DNA from: Marinirhabdus sp963799365
GTDB taxonomy: Bacteria; Bacteroidota; Bacteroidia; Flavobacteriales; Flavobacteriaceae
Assembly: GCA_963799365.1 (NCBI GenBank)
Contig: CAWCWV010000015.1
Location: forward strand, 186,001-250,000
Reading direction: 5' to 3'
DNA: 64,000 bases
This document shows positions 28,059 to 36,714 of the stretch, piece by piece. Position numbers and translations under genes: made by a program. Numbering within the stretch: position 1 is the first letter of the stretch; each line of letters begins with the position of its first letter. The notes under the pieces are model-generated. The model worked only from the letters and a program-made list of their open reading frames with translations. It ran no database searches and had not been told where the DNA came from.

Positions 28059-28130
28059 TTCGACTCCGCTCAATATGCAGAGTAGTATTTAAATTTAGTT
28101 TTAACTTCGTAGCCTCAGCGGAGTCGAAGG
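28059..28130. repeat. Inverted repeat TTCGACTCCGCT / AGCGGAGTCGAA
   Basis: Twelve-base arms at 28059-28070 and 28117-28128 enclose 46 bases between the SUI1 gene and the oxygenase gene. It is GC-rich compared with its surroundings. The right arm also forms its own short hairpin (AGCCT...AGGCT, 28111-28132). It resembles the dispersed palindromic elements seen in flavobacterial genomes and may also act as a transcription terminator for the oxygenase gene. Confidence 0.7.
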
Positions 28131-29081
28131 CTACTTCTTAATCAGCCCTATCTCCACCAATCTTTGGTGTAAAAAATCACCTGCTTTAATATCTTCAAAA
28201 GCTTTTGGGTGTGCAGCATCTACACATTCTGGCATACAGCTTAAATCCATATCGCTTCTTGGGTGCATAAAGAACGGAATAGAATAACGAGGCTTGTCCC
28301 ATTGCTCTTTTGGCGGATTCACAACCCGGTGAATTGTGGAGCGTAATTTATTATTGGTATGGCGCTCCAGCATGTCTCCTACGTTAATTACCAATTCATC
28401 TTCTTGTGGAATTGCGTCAATCCATTTGCCGTCTTTGCGTAATACCTGTAGACCACCTGTAGAGGCTCCCATTAATAAGGTTATCAAATTTATATCTCCA
28501 TGAGCCCCCGCGCGCACGGCTCCCTTTGGTTCTTCGGTAATAGGAGGGTAGTGGATAGGGCGTAAAATACTATTTCCGTTGGATGCCCAATGATCGAAAT
28601 AATGTTCGTCCACACCAATATATAGCGCTAGTGCCCTTAAAACATAAATTCCTGTTTTTTCCAACATTCGATAGGCTTCCATTCCTGTTTTATTAAAATC
28701 TGGAAGTTCTTTCACTTCAACGTTGGCTGGGTAATCATCAATAAGCTTAGCGTCTGGGTCTGCTTCTTGTCCAAAATGCCAAAATTCCTTTAAATCACCT
28801 TCTTTTTTACCTTTCGCATGTTCTTTTCCGAAGGAAACATAGCCACGCTGTCCGCCTAATCCTTCAATTTCATAGGAGCTTTTAGTTGCTAATGGAAGTG
28901 CAAAAAATGCTTTAATTTCTTTATATAATTCAGTGACTAGCTCATCACTCAAAAAATGATTCTTAAGAGATACAAATCCAATATCTTCGTAGGCATTACC
29001 AATTTCAGCTACAAACTTTTGCTTTCTTTTAGCGTCATCACTTAGGAAATCGGCTAAATCTACACTAGGAATATTATTCAT
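28131..29081 (-). CDS. 2OG-Fe(II) oxygenase of the isopenicillin-N-synthase family
   Basis: 316 residues with a DIOX_N region (IPSVDLADFL...GFVSLKNH) and the double-stranded helix core. The iron ligands are visible as AHGDINLITLL (HxD, near residue 194) and STIHRVVNPP (distal His, near 252), and the 2-oxoglutarate Arg as RYSIPFFMHP. The family oxidises small molecules with O2 and 2-oxoglutarate; flavobacterial members of this type have no established substrate that I know. It is a cytosolic protein with its own promoter (29101-29108), divergent from the E1 dehydrogenase gene. Confidence 0.9.
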   Translation of the reverse strand: MNNIPSVDLADFLSDDAKRKQKFVAEIGNAYEDIGFVSLKNHFLSDELVTELYKEIKAFFALPLATKSSYEIEGLGGQRGYVSFGKEHAKGKKEGDLKEFWHFGQEADPDAKLIDDYPANVEVKELPDFNKTGMEAYRMLEKTGIYVLRALALYIGVDEHYFDHWASNGNSILRPIHYPPITEEPKGAVRAGAHGDINLITLLMGASTGGLQVLRKDGKWIDAIPQEDELVINVGDMLERHTNNKLRSTIHRVVNPPKEQWDKPRYSIPFFMHPRSDMDLSCMPECVDAAHPKAFEDIKAGDFLHQRLVEIGLIKK

Positions 29082-29100
29082 AATTGTACAATTTATACTG

Positions 29101-29108
29101 CAAAGATA
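29101..29108 (-). promoter_or_regulatory. Promoter -7 element TATCTTTG of the oxygenase gene
   Basis: Perfect TAnnTTTG match on the minus strand, 19 bases before the start codon at 29081. A TTG lies 25 bases further upstream (29134-29136), slightly beyond the usual 17-23 spacing. Confidence 0.6.
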
Positions 29109-29176
29109 CCAAAATACAAGCTTATTATTCGTTCAAAAAAAATAGTCCTTCTAATCGCTCTACCGCTTTATTTTTC

Positions 29177-29184
29177 TACTTTTG
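29177..29184 (+). promoter_or_regulatory. Promoter -7 element TACTTTTG of the E1 fusion gene
   Basis: Perfect TAnnTTTG match 19 bases before the ATG at 29204. With the oppositely directed element at 29101 it forms a compact divergent promoter region. Confidence 0.6.
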
Positions 29185-29203
29185 ACAATATAAACAGTAC
29201 CTG

Positions 29204-31210
29204 ATGAAACCCGAAACGGCAACCCCCATTTATTTTACATACGATAGAACAGGCATCGAAGACAAAACACTCCTCGAGTTGTACTCAAGAATGCTGAAAC
29301 CCAGATTGATAGAAGAAAAGATGCTGATTTTATTACGCCAGGGAAAAGTTTCCAAATGGTTTAGCGGGATTGGACAGGAGGCAATTTCAGTTGGAATAAC
29401 ATCGGTTTTGGATCGTGACGAATATATTTTACCAATGCACCGTAATCTTGCTGTATTTACAGGGAGAGATATTCCTTTACACCGACTGTTTTCACAATGG
29501 CAAGGAAAAGCGAATGGTTTTACCAAAGGCCGTGATCGCAGTTTTCACTTTGGGACACAGGAATATAAAATTGTGGGGATGATCTCTCATTTGGGACCTC
29601 AGTTTGGAGTGGCAGACGGGATTGCACTTGGAAATAAACTAAAGAAAAACAAACAAGTTTGTGCTGTTTTTACTGGAGAAGGAGGAACTAGCGAAGGCGA
29701 TATTCACGAGGCATTAAATGTTGCTTCGGTTTGGCAACTACCCGTTCTTTTCTGTATCGAAAATAATGGATATGGGCTTTCAACCCCAACTAGTGAACAG
29801 TATAACTGTGAAAACCTTGCAGATCGCGGTGTTGGTTACGGAATGGAAAGTCATATTATTGAAGGAAATAATATTTTAGAAGTGTACAGTAAGATAAAGT
29901 CGGTTGTGGAAGATATGCGTGAGAATCCACGGCCTGTGTTACTGGAATTTAAAACCTTCAGAATGCGTGGTCATGAAGAGGCGAGTGGTACAAAATATGT
30001 ACCAGATGATTTGATTGATGAATGGGGAGCGCGTGATCCACTGCTTAACTTTGAAAGCTATTTAAAAGCTGAAGGATTACTTTCAGAAACAAAAATTGAA
30101 ACTTTAAAAACTGAAATTAAAAACGAAATAAACGATAATTTAGACATTGCTTTTGCGGAAGAAGCAATCGTTTCAACTAAAAGCATTGAGTTAAGTGATG
30201 TGTTTCAAACTTTTCAATACCAACATATTGAACCAAATAATAAAACAGAAGAGCTTAGGTTGATTGATGCTATTTCTCAAGGACTAAAACAAGCTATGGA
30301 GCGTCATGATAACGCTGTAATTATGGGGCAAGACGTTGCAGAATATGGCGGTGTTTTTAAAATTACGGATGGCTTCTTAGAAGCTTTTGGTAAAGAGCGT
30401 GTACGTAATACGCCTATTTGTGAAAGTGCTATTATATCTGCAGCGATGGGACTATCTATTAATGGTTATAAAGCTATTGTAGAAATGCAGTTTGCAGATT
30501 TTGTAACCTCTGGTTTCAATCCAATAATAAATTATTTAGCAAAAAGCCATTACCGATGGAACGAAAAAGCTGATGTTGTGGTGCGAATGCCTTGTGGGGC
30601 TGGGGTAGGAGCAGGACCTTTCCATAGTCAAACAAATGAAGCTTGGTTTACTCACACCCCAGGACTAAAAGTTGTATATCCAGCTTTCCCATATGATGCA
30701 AAAGGTTTGTTGGCAACTGCTATTGAAGACCCTAACCCAGTATTATTTTTTGAGCATAAAGCCTTGTATAGAAGTATTCGCCAAGAAGTGCCTACCAATT
30801 ATTACACCCTACCTATAGGAAAGGCTTCATTGTTGAGAGAAGGAAACGATGTCACTATTGTAACCTATGGAGCTGGAGTGCATTGGGCATTAGAAACCTT
30901 AGAGGAATTGATTGATATTTCAGCAGACTTACTAGATTTAAGAACGTTAGCTCCTCTAGATACTGAAGCAATATTTATTTCAGTTAAAAAAACAGGGAAG
31001 CTTATCATTCTGCAAGAAGATAGTATGTTTGGCGGAATGGCGAGTGATATTTCTGCGCTAGTTTCTGAAGAATGCTTTCAATACCTAGATGCACCTATTA
31101 AGCGTGTTGCTAGTATGGAGACACCTATTCCTTTTGCAGTAAATTTAGAAGAGCAATATCTTCCTAACAAGCGTTTTAAGCAAGATTTAGAGGATTTAAT
31201 TGCTTATTAA
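29204..31210 (+). CDS. 2-oxoacid dehydrogenase E1, fused alpha and beta subunits
   Basis: 668 residues. Residues about 15-320 are E1 alpha with the thiamine pyrophosphate motif GEGGTSEGD...ENNGYG. Residues about 340-668 are E1 beta, beginning ELRLIDAISQGLKQAME and including MGQDVAEYGGVFKITDGF, CGAGVGAGPFHSQ and a transketolase C-terminal half. Such fusions serve branched-chain 2-oxoacid (or pyruvate) dehydrogenase complexes in Bacteroidota. E2 and E3 are not in this window, so substrate choice is uncertain; branched-chain use would supply starters for iso-fatty acids. It is a single gene in the cytosol. Confidence 0.92.
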   Translation: MKPETATPIYFTYDRTGIEDKTLLELYSRMLKPRLIEEKMLILLRQGKVSKWFSGIGQEAISVGITSVLDRDEYILPMHRNLAVFTGRDIPLHRLFSQWQGKANGFTKGRDRSFHFGTQEYKIVGMISHLGPQFGVADGIALGNKLKKNKQVCAVFTGEGGTSEGDIHEALNVASVWQLPVLFCIENNGYGLSTPTSEQYNCENLADRGVGYGMESHIIEGNNILEVYSKIKSVVEDMRENPRPVLLEFKTFRMRGHEEASGTKYVPDDLIDEWGARDPLLNFESYLKAEGLLSETKIETLKTEIKNEINDNLDIAFAEEAIVSTKSIELSDVFQTFQYQHIEPNNKTEELRLIDAISQGLKQAMERHDNAVIMGQDVAEYGGVFKITDGFLEAFGKERVRNTPICESAIISAAMGLSINGYKAIVEMQFADFVTSGFNPIINYLAKSHYRWNEKADVVVRMPCGAGVGAGPFHSQTNEAWFTHTPGLKVVYPAFPYDAKGLLATAIEDPNPVLFFEHKALYRSIRQEVPTNYYTLPIGKASLLREGNDVTIVTYGAGVHWALETLEELIDISADLLDLRTLAPLDTEAIFISVKKTGKLIILQEDSMFGGMASDISALVSEECFQYLDAPIKRVASMETPIPFAVNLEEQYLPNKRFKQDLEDLIAY

Positions 31211-31214
31211 TCTT

Positions 31215-31231
31215 TTAACATTTGCTGTTAA
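31215..31231. promoter_or_regulatory. TTAAC-N7-GTTAA dyad upstream of the DUF1328 operon
   Basis: Arms at 31215-31219 and 31227-31231, 78 bases before the DUF1328 start. Fifteen of its 17 bases match the dyad at 40217-40233. Confidence 0.3.
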
Positions 31232-31308
31232 ACTTCACACAAACGTTATCCATCGCAGGTCAAGTCACCGTATCTTAGTACCATTATTAACCAAAAAAAC
31301 TTAAAATT

Positions 31309-31470
31309 ATGGTACGCTGGATAATTATTTTTCTTGTAATTGCTTTAATAGCAGCAGTATTCGGATTTGGTGGCATCGCAGAAGGTGCAACTGATATCGC
31401 AATGATTATTTTCTGGATTTTCTTAGTGCTTTTAGTAATATCCTTACTAGCGAGAATTTTTAGAAGATAA
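31309..31470 (+). CDS. DUF1328-family small membrane protein
   Basis: 53 residues, ATG at 31309 and TAA at 31468. Two hydrophobic helices (about 3-20 and 28-48) are separated by GFGGIAEGATDIA, and the protein ends ARIFRR. The central FGGIA segment and length are those of DUF1328 proteins, small inner-membrane proteins widespread in bacteria and often linked with stress. It is followed by a lipocalin-like lipoprotein and an OmpA lipoprotein on the same strand, apparently one envelope operon. Confidence 0.88.
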   Translation: MVRWIIIFLVIALIAAVFGFGGIAEGATDIAMIIFWIFLVLLVISLLARIFRR

Positions 31471-31523
31471 ATGAAGACTTCAAGTTAAAAAACAAACACT
31501 TAAAAACAACCAAAATTAAACAA

Positions 31524-32006
31524 ATGAAAAAAATCCTCATTCTCGCTGTCTTAGCTGTATTCGCATTTTCTTGCGGAACACCAAAGACGGTAATTCAAGC
31601 AAAAAAAGAAGTGAAAGGCTACTGGTCTCTAGATAATATAAGTTATAGCGAGTCTGGTACATTCAATGTTACCATCTTTAATGATACTTCTAAAGAGTGT
31701 TTTGAAGGTAGTACTTGGCGCTTTATCCCTAACAATAACAGTGGTTTATATACTGTAAATGGCGGTGATTGCCAGCAAGGTGATAGAAATTTTATTTTTA
31801 GTATTCAGGAAATTGATCAAACTTCAGGGTTGTACGATTTCTTGTTGAAGCCAACTATGAAATTAGGTAAGCCTGATAAAGATAATTCTATAGGATTTAG
31901 AGTACGTTTGGCCCAATTAAGCGAAAATAATATGCGTTGGGAGCAAACTGTAACCCTCGACGGGAAACCTTTTACAATTAGTATGAACTTTTCAAAAATA
32001 GAATAA
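31524..32006 (+). CDS. Lipocalin-like lipoprotein
   Basis: 160 residues. The lipoprotein signal ends at Cys17 (FAFSCGTPK). The mature part begins VKGYWSLDNISYSESG and continues with strands typical of the flavobacterial lipocalin-like family (STWRFIPNNNSGLYTV, IGFRVRLAQLSENNMRWEQTVTLDGK). It probably binds a hydrophobic ligand in the periplasm or at the outer membrane. It is four bases upstream of the OmpA lipoprotein gene, so the two should be co-expressed. Confidence 0.82.
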   Translation: MKKILILAVLAVFAFSCGTPKTVIQAKKEVKGYWSLDNISYSESGTFNVTIFNDTSKECFEGSTWRFIPNNNSGLYTVNGGDCQQGDRNFIFSIQEIDQTSGLYDFLLKPTMKLGKPDKDNSIGFRVRLAQLSENNMRWEQTVTLDGKPFTISMNFSKIE

Positions 32007-32010
32007 CAAT

Positions 32011-32721
32011 ATGAAATCAGTATATAGAAAATTAACAGTGGTAACTTTAGCATTAGCAACTTTAGTGCTTTTTACGAACTGTGAAGCAACTAAAAATGCA
32101 AATAATTCACAAAAAGGTACTGTAATTGGTGCTGCAGGTGGAGCTATACTTGGAGCTGTACTAGGTAACAATATAGGTAAAGGTGGTAATGGAGAACTTG
32201 GAGCCGTGATTGGTGGAGTTGCTGGTGGAGCCGCTGGAGCTATTATTGGTCGAAGAATGGATAATCAAGCCAAGAAGATTGAAACAGAAATCCCAGGAGC
32301 TAAAGTGGAACGAGTAGATGATGGTATTGTAGTAACTTTTGATGAAAACTCAGGAGTATATTTTGATACAAATAAATTTAACATCAACTCGAAATCTATG
32401 GCAACATTAGACAAGTTAACCGGTGTATTGCGTGAATATCCAGATACAAATGTATTGGTGGTAGGACACACAGACAATACAGGAGCCGATGCATATAATA
32501 TGACCTTGTCTAAGCAACGTGCAGAATCTGTAACAACTTATTTTACTGCCACAAAAGGTTTGGCATCTGGGCGTTTTACAACAAACTGGTATGGTGAACA
32601 AAGCCCTGTAGCAGATAATAGTACAGCTGAAGGTCGTGCACAAAACAGACGTGTTAACGTAATTATTGTACCAAATGAAAAGATGGTAAAAGACGCCGAA
32701 AACGAAGCAAATAAAGGATAA
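32011..32721 (+). CDS. OmpA-family lipoprotein with glycine-zipper domain
   Basis: 236 residues. The lipobox LFTNC gives an acylated Cys near 25. A glycine-zipper segment (about 37-80: GAAGGAILGAVLGNNIG..., GAVIGGVAGGAAGAIIG) is followed by an OmpA C-terminal domain (about 110-228) with VYFDTNKFNI, VVGHTDNTGADAYNMTLSKQRA and NRRVNVIIVP, which binds peptidoglycan. The architecture matches YiaD/YfiB-type proteins. It is the last gene of the DUF1328-lipocalin-OmpA operon, closed by the terminator at 32747. Confidence 0.92.
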   Translation: MKSVYRKLTVVTLALATLVLFTNCEATKNANNSQKGTVIGAAGGAILGAVLGNNIGKGGNGELGAVIGGVAGGAAGAIIGRRMDNQAKKIETEIPGAKVERVDDGIVVTFDENSGVYFDTNKFNINSKSMATLDKLTGVLREYPDTNVLVVGHTDNTGADAYNMTLSKQRAESVTTYFTATKGLASGRFTTNWYGEQSPVADNSTAEGRAQNRRVNVIIVPNEKMVKDAENEANKG

Positions 32722-32746
32722 TTGTATTAGTTATTCTGGATATTCT

Positions 32747-32782
32747 AAAATCCTGTACTTATTTAAGTACAGGATTTTTTTA
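32747..32782 (+). terminator. Strong rho-independent terminator after the OmpA gene
   Basis: Perfect 14-base stem (32747-32760 with 32765-32778), ATTT loop and a T-run to 32781. It is symmetrical enough to work on both strands and separates the envelope operon from the polyketide cluster. Confidence 0.9.
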
Positions 32783-32810
32783 TGTTGAAAACAATCCCGT
32801 ACTTTAAAAT

Positions 32811-33926
32811 ATGCATGAAAAAGCAACATTTGACATTATAATTATAGGCGGTGGTCTTGCGGGTTTGGTAGCAGCTATTGAGCTTGGCAAAGTGTATAAA
32901 GTTTTAGTGCTAGAAAAGGATGCATTTCCAAGGCATAAGGTATGTGGCGAATATGTTTCAAATGAAGTATTACCGTATTTACAATCCATTGGAATAGACC
33001 CTATTGCCAAAGGGGCCAAGCAAATAGACCGTTTTGAGATTTCAACACATGATGGTAAATTGATAAAATCCAAGTTACCGTTAGGAGGTTTTGGAATGAG
33101 CCGCTATGCATTGGACAATCTGCTATTTACAGAGGCTAGTGAATATTCTGAAATAGTCATTGAAACCTGCAGCCAGGTTGAATTCAAGGAAAATCACTTT
33201 TTAATGACCACCAAAGGAGATACCCAGTACAAGGCAAAATATGTTGTTGGAGCCTTTGGAAAAAGATCGTTGTTGGATAAAACATTAAGCCGAAAATTTA
33301 TTCAGAAAAAATCGCCTTGGTTGGCAGTTAAAGCCCATTATCAATATAATTTTGAAGAGAATGTTGTTGCACTTCATAATTTTGAGGGAGGCTATTGTGG
33401 CTTGTCGATGATTGAAAATAACGCTGTAAATGCCTGTTATCTTACTACCTACACTTCGTTTAAGAAAGTTAAAAATATAACCGAATTTCAACAAAAAGTG
33501 ATGAGCGCTAATCCGTTTTTAGCTGATTTTTTTATCAAAGCAATTCCTTTATTTGAGGAACCTTTGACGATAAGTCAGATTTCATTTGAAAATAAAAAAC
33601 CTGTTGAAAATCATATCTTTATGATTGGAGATGCTGCCGGACTTATTCACCCACTTTGTGGCAATGGTATGGCTATGGCAATACACAGCGCCAAATTACT
33701 TTCGGATGTCTTTTCTAAAAATGATTTTCACAGCAGAACTGAACTTGAAAAAAAATATGCTACGATATGGTCAAAAACATTCTCAAGAAGATTACAAACC
33801 GGACGTAGGATTCAAAGCTTATTGCTAAGCCCAATGGTAACGAAAGCTTCATTTAGTATTGCAAAGCTATTTCCTTCGGTAGTAACAAACATAATTTCAA
33901 AAACTCACGGAGAGGTTGTTATATGA
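32811..33926 (+). CDS. FAD-dependent monooxygenase-like oxidoreductase (geranylgeranyl-reductase family type)
   Basis: 371 residues. Rossmann FAD site IIIIGGGLAGLVAAIELGK (Gly13-Gly18), FPRHKVCGEYVS near residue 40, and the second FAD motif FMIGDAAGLIHPLCGNGM near 275. The family includes geranylgeranyl reductases and aromatic hydroxylases. It is the first gene of the cluster and overlaps the methyltransferase start by 4 bases. By analogy with the Streptomyces srs cluster (type III PKS, methyltransferase, flavin hydroxylase) it probably oxidises the aromatic product to a quinol or quinone; this is inference. Confidence 0.83.
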   Translation: MHEKATFDIIIIGGGLAGLVAAIELGKVYKVLVLEKDAFPRHKVCGEYVSNEVLPYLQSIGIDPIAKGAKQIDRFEISTHDGKLIKSKLPLGGFGMSRYALDNLLFTEASEYSEIVIETCSQVEFKENHFLMTTKGDTQYKAKYVVGAFGKRSLLDKTLSRKFIQKKSPWLAVKAHYQYNFEENVVALHNFEGGYCGLSMIENNAVNACYLTTYTSFKKVKNITEFQQKVMSANPFLADFFIKAIPLFEEPLTISQISFENKKPVENHIFMIGDAAGLIHPLCGNGMAMAIHSAKLLSDVFSKNDFHSRTELEKKYATIWSKTFSRRLQTGRRIQSLLLSPMVTKASFSIAKLFPSVVTNIISKTHGEVVI

Positions 33927-34645
33927 TATATTATTCCGCTACATACCGCTCTACACAAGACGAAATTATGGATAGTTTTGAGTTGCAAGGCCCAGAAATG
34001 GAAGTTATGCTTAACGATCTTAAAACAGTTAATACATTGCTGGGGGGACAAAAAATTACTTTAAATGGTATTTACAGATTGCTACAACAAGTTCCAAAAA
34101 GCGAACTTATAACCATTGTAGATATAGGATGTGGCGATGGCGATATGCTTCGGAAAATTGCTGAATTTGGAAAGAAGCATTTTTATAATTTTAAACTTAT
34201 TGGAATAGACGGTAATGATCATATCATAAAAATTGCCGAAAATAAGTCAACCAAATATGCCAATATTTCTTTCCAGGTAAAAGATGTTTTTTCCAAAGGT
34301 CCAATTTTTGATACCTTCGACATTGCATTATGTACTTTGTTTCTGCATCATTTTAAAAATGATGCGATCGTGTCAATATTAGAAAAATTATCTGCCCAAG
34401 CGGAAGTTGGAATAGTTGTAAACGACCTACACCGAAGCCGGGCTGCCTTTTGGTTATTTAAAATTTTCAGTAGTATCTTTATAAAAAGTAAAATTGCCAA
34501 ACACGACGGCTTGGTTTCTGTAGCACGCGGATTTAAAAGAAAGGAGCTGAGAGCATTAGCGAATCGAATACAAGGAACAGAATCCATCATACAATGGAAA
34601 TGGGCCTTTAGGTGGCAATGGATCTTACAAAGCACGAATGACTAG
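33923..34645 (+). CDS. Class I SAM-dependent methyltransferase of the type III PKS cluster
   Basis: 240 residues. Motif I is VDIGCGDGDML near residue 70, the acidic loop LIGIDGN near 94, and motif IV FDIALCTLFLHHF near 133. The tail contains an amphipathic WLFKIFSSIFIKS helix that may touch the membrane, suiting a lipophilic substrate. It is translationally coupled to the FAD oxidoreductase (ATGA overlap) and lies upstream of the type III PKS. C- or O-methylation of a phenolic lipid is the likely role. Confidence 0.83.
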   Translation: MIYYSATYRSTQDEIMDSFELQGPEMEVMLNDLKTVNTLLGGQKITLNGIYRLLQQVPKSELITIVDIGCGDGDMLRKIAEFGKKHFYNFKLIGIDGNDHIIKIAENKSTKYANISFQVKDVFSKGPIFDTFDIALCTLFLHHFKNDAIVSILEKLSAQAEVGIVVNDLHRSRAAFWLFKIFSSIFIKSKIAKHDGLVSVARGFKRKELRALANRIQGTESIIQWKWAFRWQWILQSTND

Positions 34646-34849
34646 CGACGAGATAGGAATTATTAATAAACGAATTTGGAGATAAATTGAAACTTAAATA
34701 GAAAATATTTTTAAGAATAGTATACCTTCAAATTGACTAAACGACTTCAGTCACGACAGGTGGACTCTTGAAACTAAAAACGTAAAGAGGCCTAAAAAGT
34801 TTAAATAGATAAGTATACGCTATAAATACTAATTGTACTAAAAATAAAA
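34646..34849. other. Spacer between methyltransferase and type III PKS genes
   Basis: About 200 AT-rich bases without a gene or a clean TAnnTTTG element (TACCTTCA at 34723 is the nearest). It interrupts an otherwise compact cluster and includes the region where the PKS start codon should be. Confidence 0.5.
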
Positions 34850-35911
34850 ATCATAGAAACACCTGTAAGAATTATCGCAGTAGCCAAACAGTTACCAAAA
34901 TTTACTCGAGAAACCAGCGAAATTCTACCTTTCGTTGAAGCTTGGTTAGATGGACAAGACGACCGATTTAAACGAAAAGTCTTGAAATTATTTGAAGGAG
35001 CGGGTGTTGATCGCAGGTATTCTATTATGGATGCCCATGAAGTATTTCTTCATACCTCTTTTCAGGAACGGAACGATGTTTATATACATGAAATTAAAAA
35101 TTTAGGTAAGAAATCTCTTGAAAAAGCTTTGGATAAAGCAGGCTGGATACCTACAGATATAGATTATATTATTACGGTAAGTTGCACAGGGATTATGATT
35201 CCTTCCATTGATGCCTATCTCATTAACGATTTAAAAATGCGACAGGACATCGTTCGATTGCCGGTTACCGAAATGGGTTGTGCTGCAGGTGTAAGCGGAA
35301 TAATCTACGCCAAAAACTTTTTAAAAGCCAACCCCGGTAAGAGAGCTGCTGTCATTGCTTTAGAATCTCCAACGGCTACCTTTCAATTAGATGATTATTC
35401 TATGGTGAACATTGTGAGTGCTGCTATTTTTGGGGATGGAGGCGCTTGTGTTTTATTATCTTCTGAAGAAGACGCAGAAGGACCAAAAATTTTAGATGAA
35501 GCGATGTATCATTTTTACGACGCCACCTCTATGATGGGATTTAAGTTAGTAAATACAGGACTACAAATGATCTTAGACAAAGAAGTACCACAGAAAATTG
35601 CCGATCATTTTCCAGCTATTGTTCACCCATTTTTAGAACGAAACGGCAAAACTATAGAAGATATTGACCATTTAATTTTTCATCCTGGCGGGAAGAAAAT
35701 TGTACAAACTGTGGAAGAACTCTTCGGGAGTTTGGGTAAGAATATTGATGATACCAAGGAAACGCTCCGTCTATACGGAAACATGAGTAGCGCTACAGTT
35801 CTGTATGTATTAGAACGATTTATGGATAAAAAACCGAAAAAAGGGGAACTAGGTTTGATGTTGAGTTTTGGCCCAGGATTCTCTGCACAACGAATTTTAT
35901 TGGAATTTTAA
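34850..35911 (+). CDS. Type III polyketide synthase, start codon non-canonical
   Basis: Chalcone/stilbene-synthase fold enzyme. The catalytic triad is complete: Cys in VTEMGCAAGVSG, His in LIFHPGGKKIV, Asn in YGNMSSATV. Homology (VRIIAVAKQLPKFTR...EAWLDGQDDRFKRKV) extends upstream of the first TTG at 34982, but the open frame back to the stop at 34823 has no ATG, GTG or TTG. The candidates are ATT 34832, ATA 34844, ATC 34850 and ATA 34853; 34850 is chosen from expected length (about 353 residues). The enzyme extends an acyl starter with malonyl-CoA and cyclises it to a resorcinol or pyrone. Either the gene uses a rare AUH start, or the start is damaged or mis-sequenced. Confidence 0.85.
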   Translation: MIETPVRIIAVAKQLPKFTRETSEILPFVEAWLDGQDDRFKRKVLKLFEGAGVDRRYSIMDAHEVFLHTSFQERNDVYIHEIKNLGKKSLEKALDKAGWIPTDIDYIITVSCTGIMIPSIDAYLINDLKMRQDIVRLPVTEMGCAAGVSGIIYAKNFLKANPGKRAAVIALESPTATFQLDDYSMVNIVSAAIFGDGGACVLLSSEEDAEGPKILDEAMYHFYDATSMMGFKLVNTGLQMILDKEVPQKIADHFPAIVHPFLERNGKTIEDIDHLIFHPGGKKIVQTVEELFGSLGKNIDDTKETLRLYGNMSSATVLYVLERFMDKKPKKGELGLMLSFGPGFSAQRILLEF

Positions 35912-35916
35912 GCAGC

Positions 35917-36690
35917 ATGAAAACAGAAACAACACATAAAACAGCACTCATTTTAGGGGGCAGTAGTGGCTTAGGACTAGCCACAGCAAATAAATTGGCT
36001 TTGAGTGGTTTTGATATTGTAATTGTACACCGAGATAGAAAAAGTAGCATTCCAGCTTTTGAAGTTGAAATAGAAAAGATTCAAAAACTTGGAGTTTCAG
36101 TAAAAACATTCAATAAAGATGCGCTTAAGGAAGGCACAATTCAAGAGGTTTTAGCTGAAATTGAAGCGAAAAGTATTTCAGTATTAGTACATAGCATTGC
36201 TAAAGGTAGTTTAAAAGGACTTACTCAAACTAAAGAAATATTATCTAAAACAGATTTAGACATCACTTTGCATGCCATGGGAACCAGTTGGTGGCAATGG
36301 ACGGCAGCAATATTAAGGCAAGGAAAGTTCAGTGATAATTCAAGAAACATAGCCTTTACAAGTGAAGGGAACACAAAAGTTTGGCCTGGTTACGGGGCAG
36401 TTTCGGCCGCAAAAGCTACCTTGGAAGCCTTAATGCGACAAATGGCAGTTGAATTGGCTCCTTACGGCATTACAACCAACTGTATACAGGCAGGTGCTTC
36501 AGAAACACCTTCCTTTAAAATGATACCAGGAAGTGACAACCTAGCCCATATGGCAAAAAGTCGAAATCCTTTTGGTAGATTAACGATTCCTGAAGATGTT
36601 GCAAATGCGGTGTGGTTGTTATGCCAAGAAGAAGGAAAGTGGATTAACGGTGTGGTGTTGAAGGTTGATGGCGGGGAAAGCTTGCGATGA
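35917..36690 (+). CDS. SDR reductase resembling enoyl-ACP reductase FabL/FabI
   Basis: 257 residues. The cofactor loop is GGSSGLGLATA near residue 14. The LVHSIAKGSLKG segment near 90 and the active site YGAVSAAK (Tyr-x6-Lys) are features of enoyl-ACP reductases FabI/FabL rather than of FabG (Tyr-x3-Lys). The C-terminal INGVVLKVDGGESL is shared with FabG-like SDRs. It lies 5 bases after the PKS gene and before a FabZ-like dehydratase, so it probably reduces an acyl chain on the cluster's carrier protein. A ketoreductase role cannot be ruled out. Confidence 0.82.
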   Translation: MKTETTHKTALILGGSSGLGLATANKLALSGFDIVIVHRDRKSSIPAFEVEIEKIQKLGVSVKTFNKDALKEGTIQEVLAEIEAKSISVLVHSIAKGSLKGLTQTKEILSKTDLDITLHAMGTSWWQWTAAILRQGKFSDNSRNIAFTSEGNTKVWPGYGAVSAAKATLEALMRQMAVELAPYGITTNCIQAGASETPSFKMIPGSDNLAHMAKSRNPFGRLTIPEDVANAVWLLCQEEGKWINGVVLKVDGGESLR

Positions 36691-36714
36691 TTGCAGATTA
36701 TAGAACTTTAAAAT

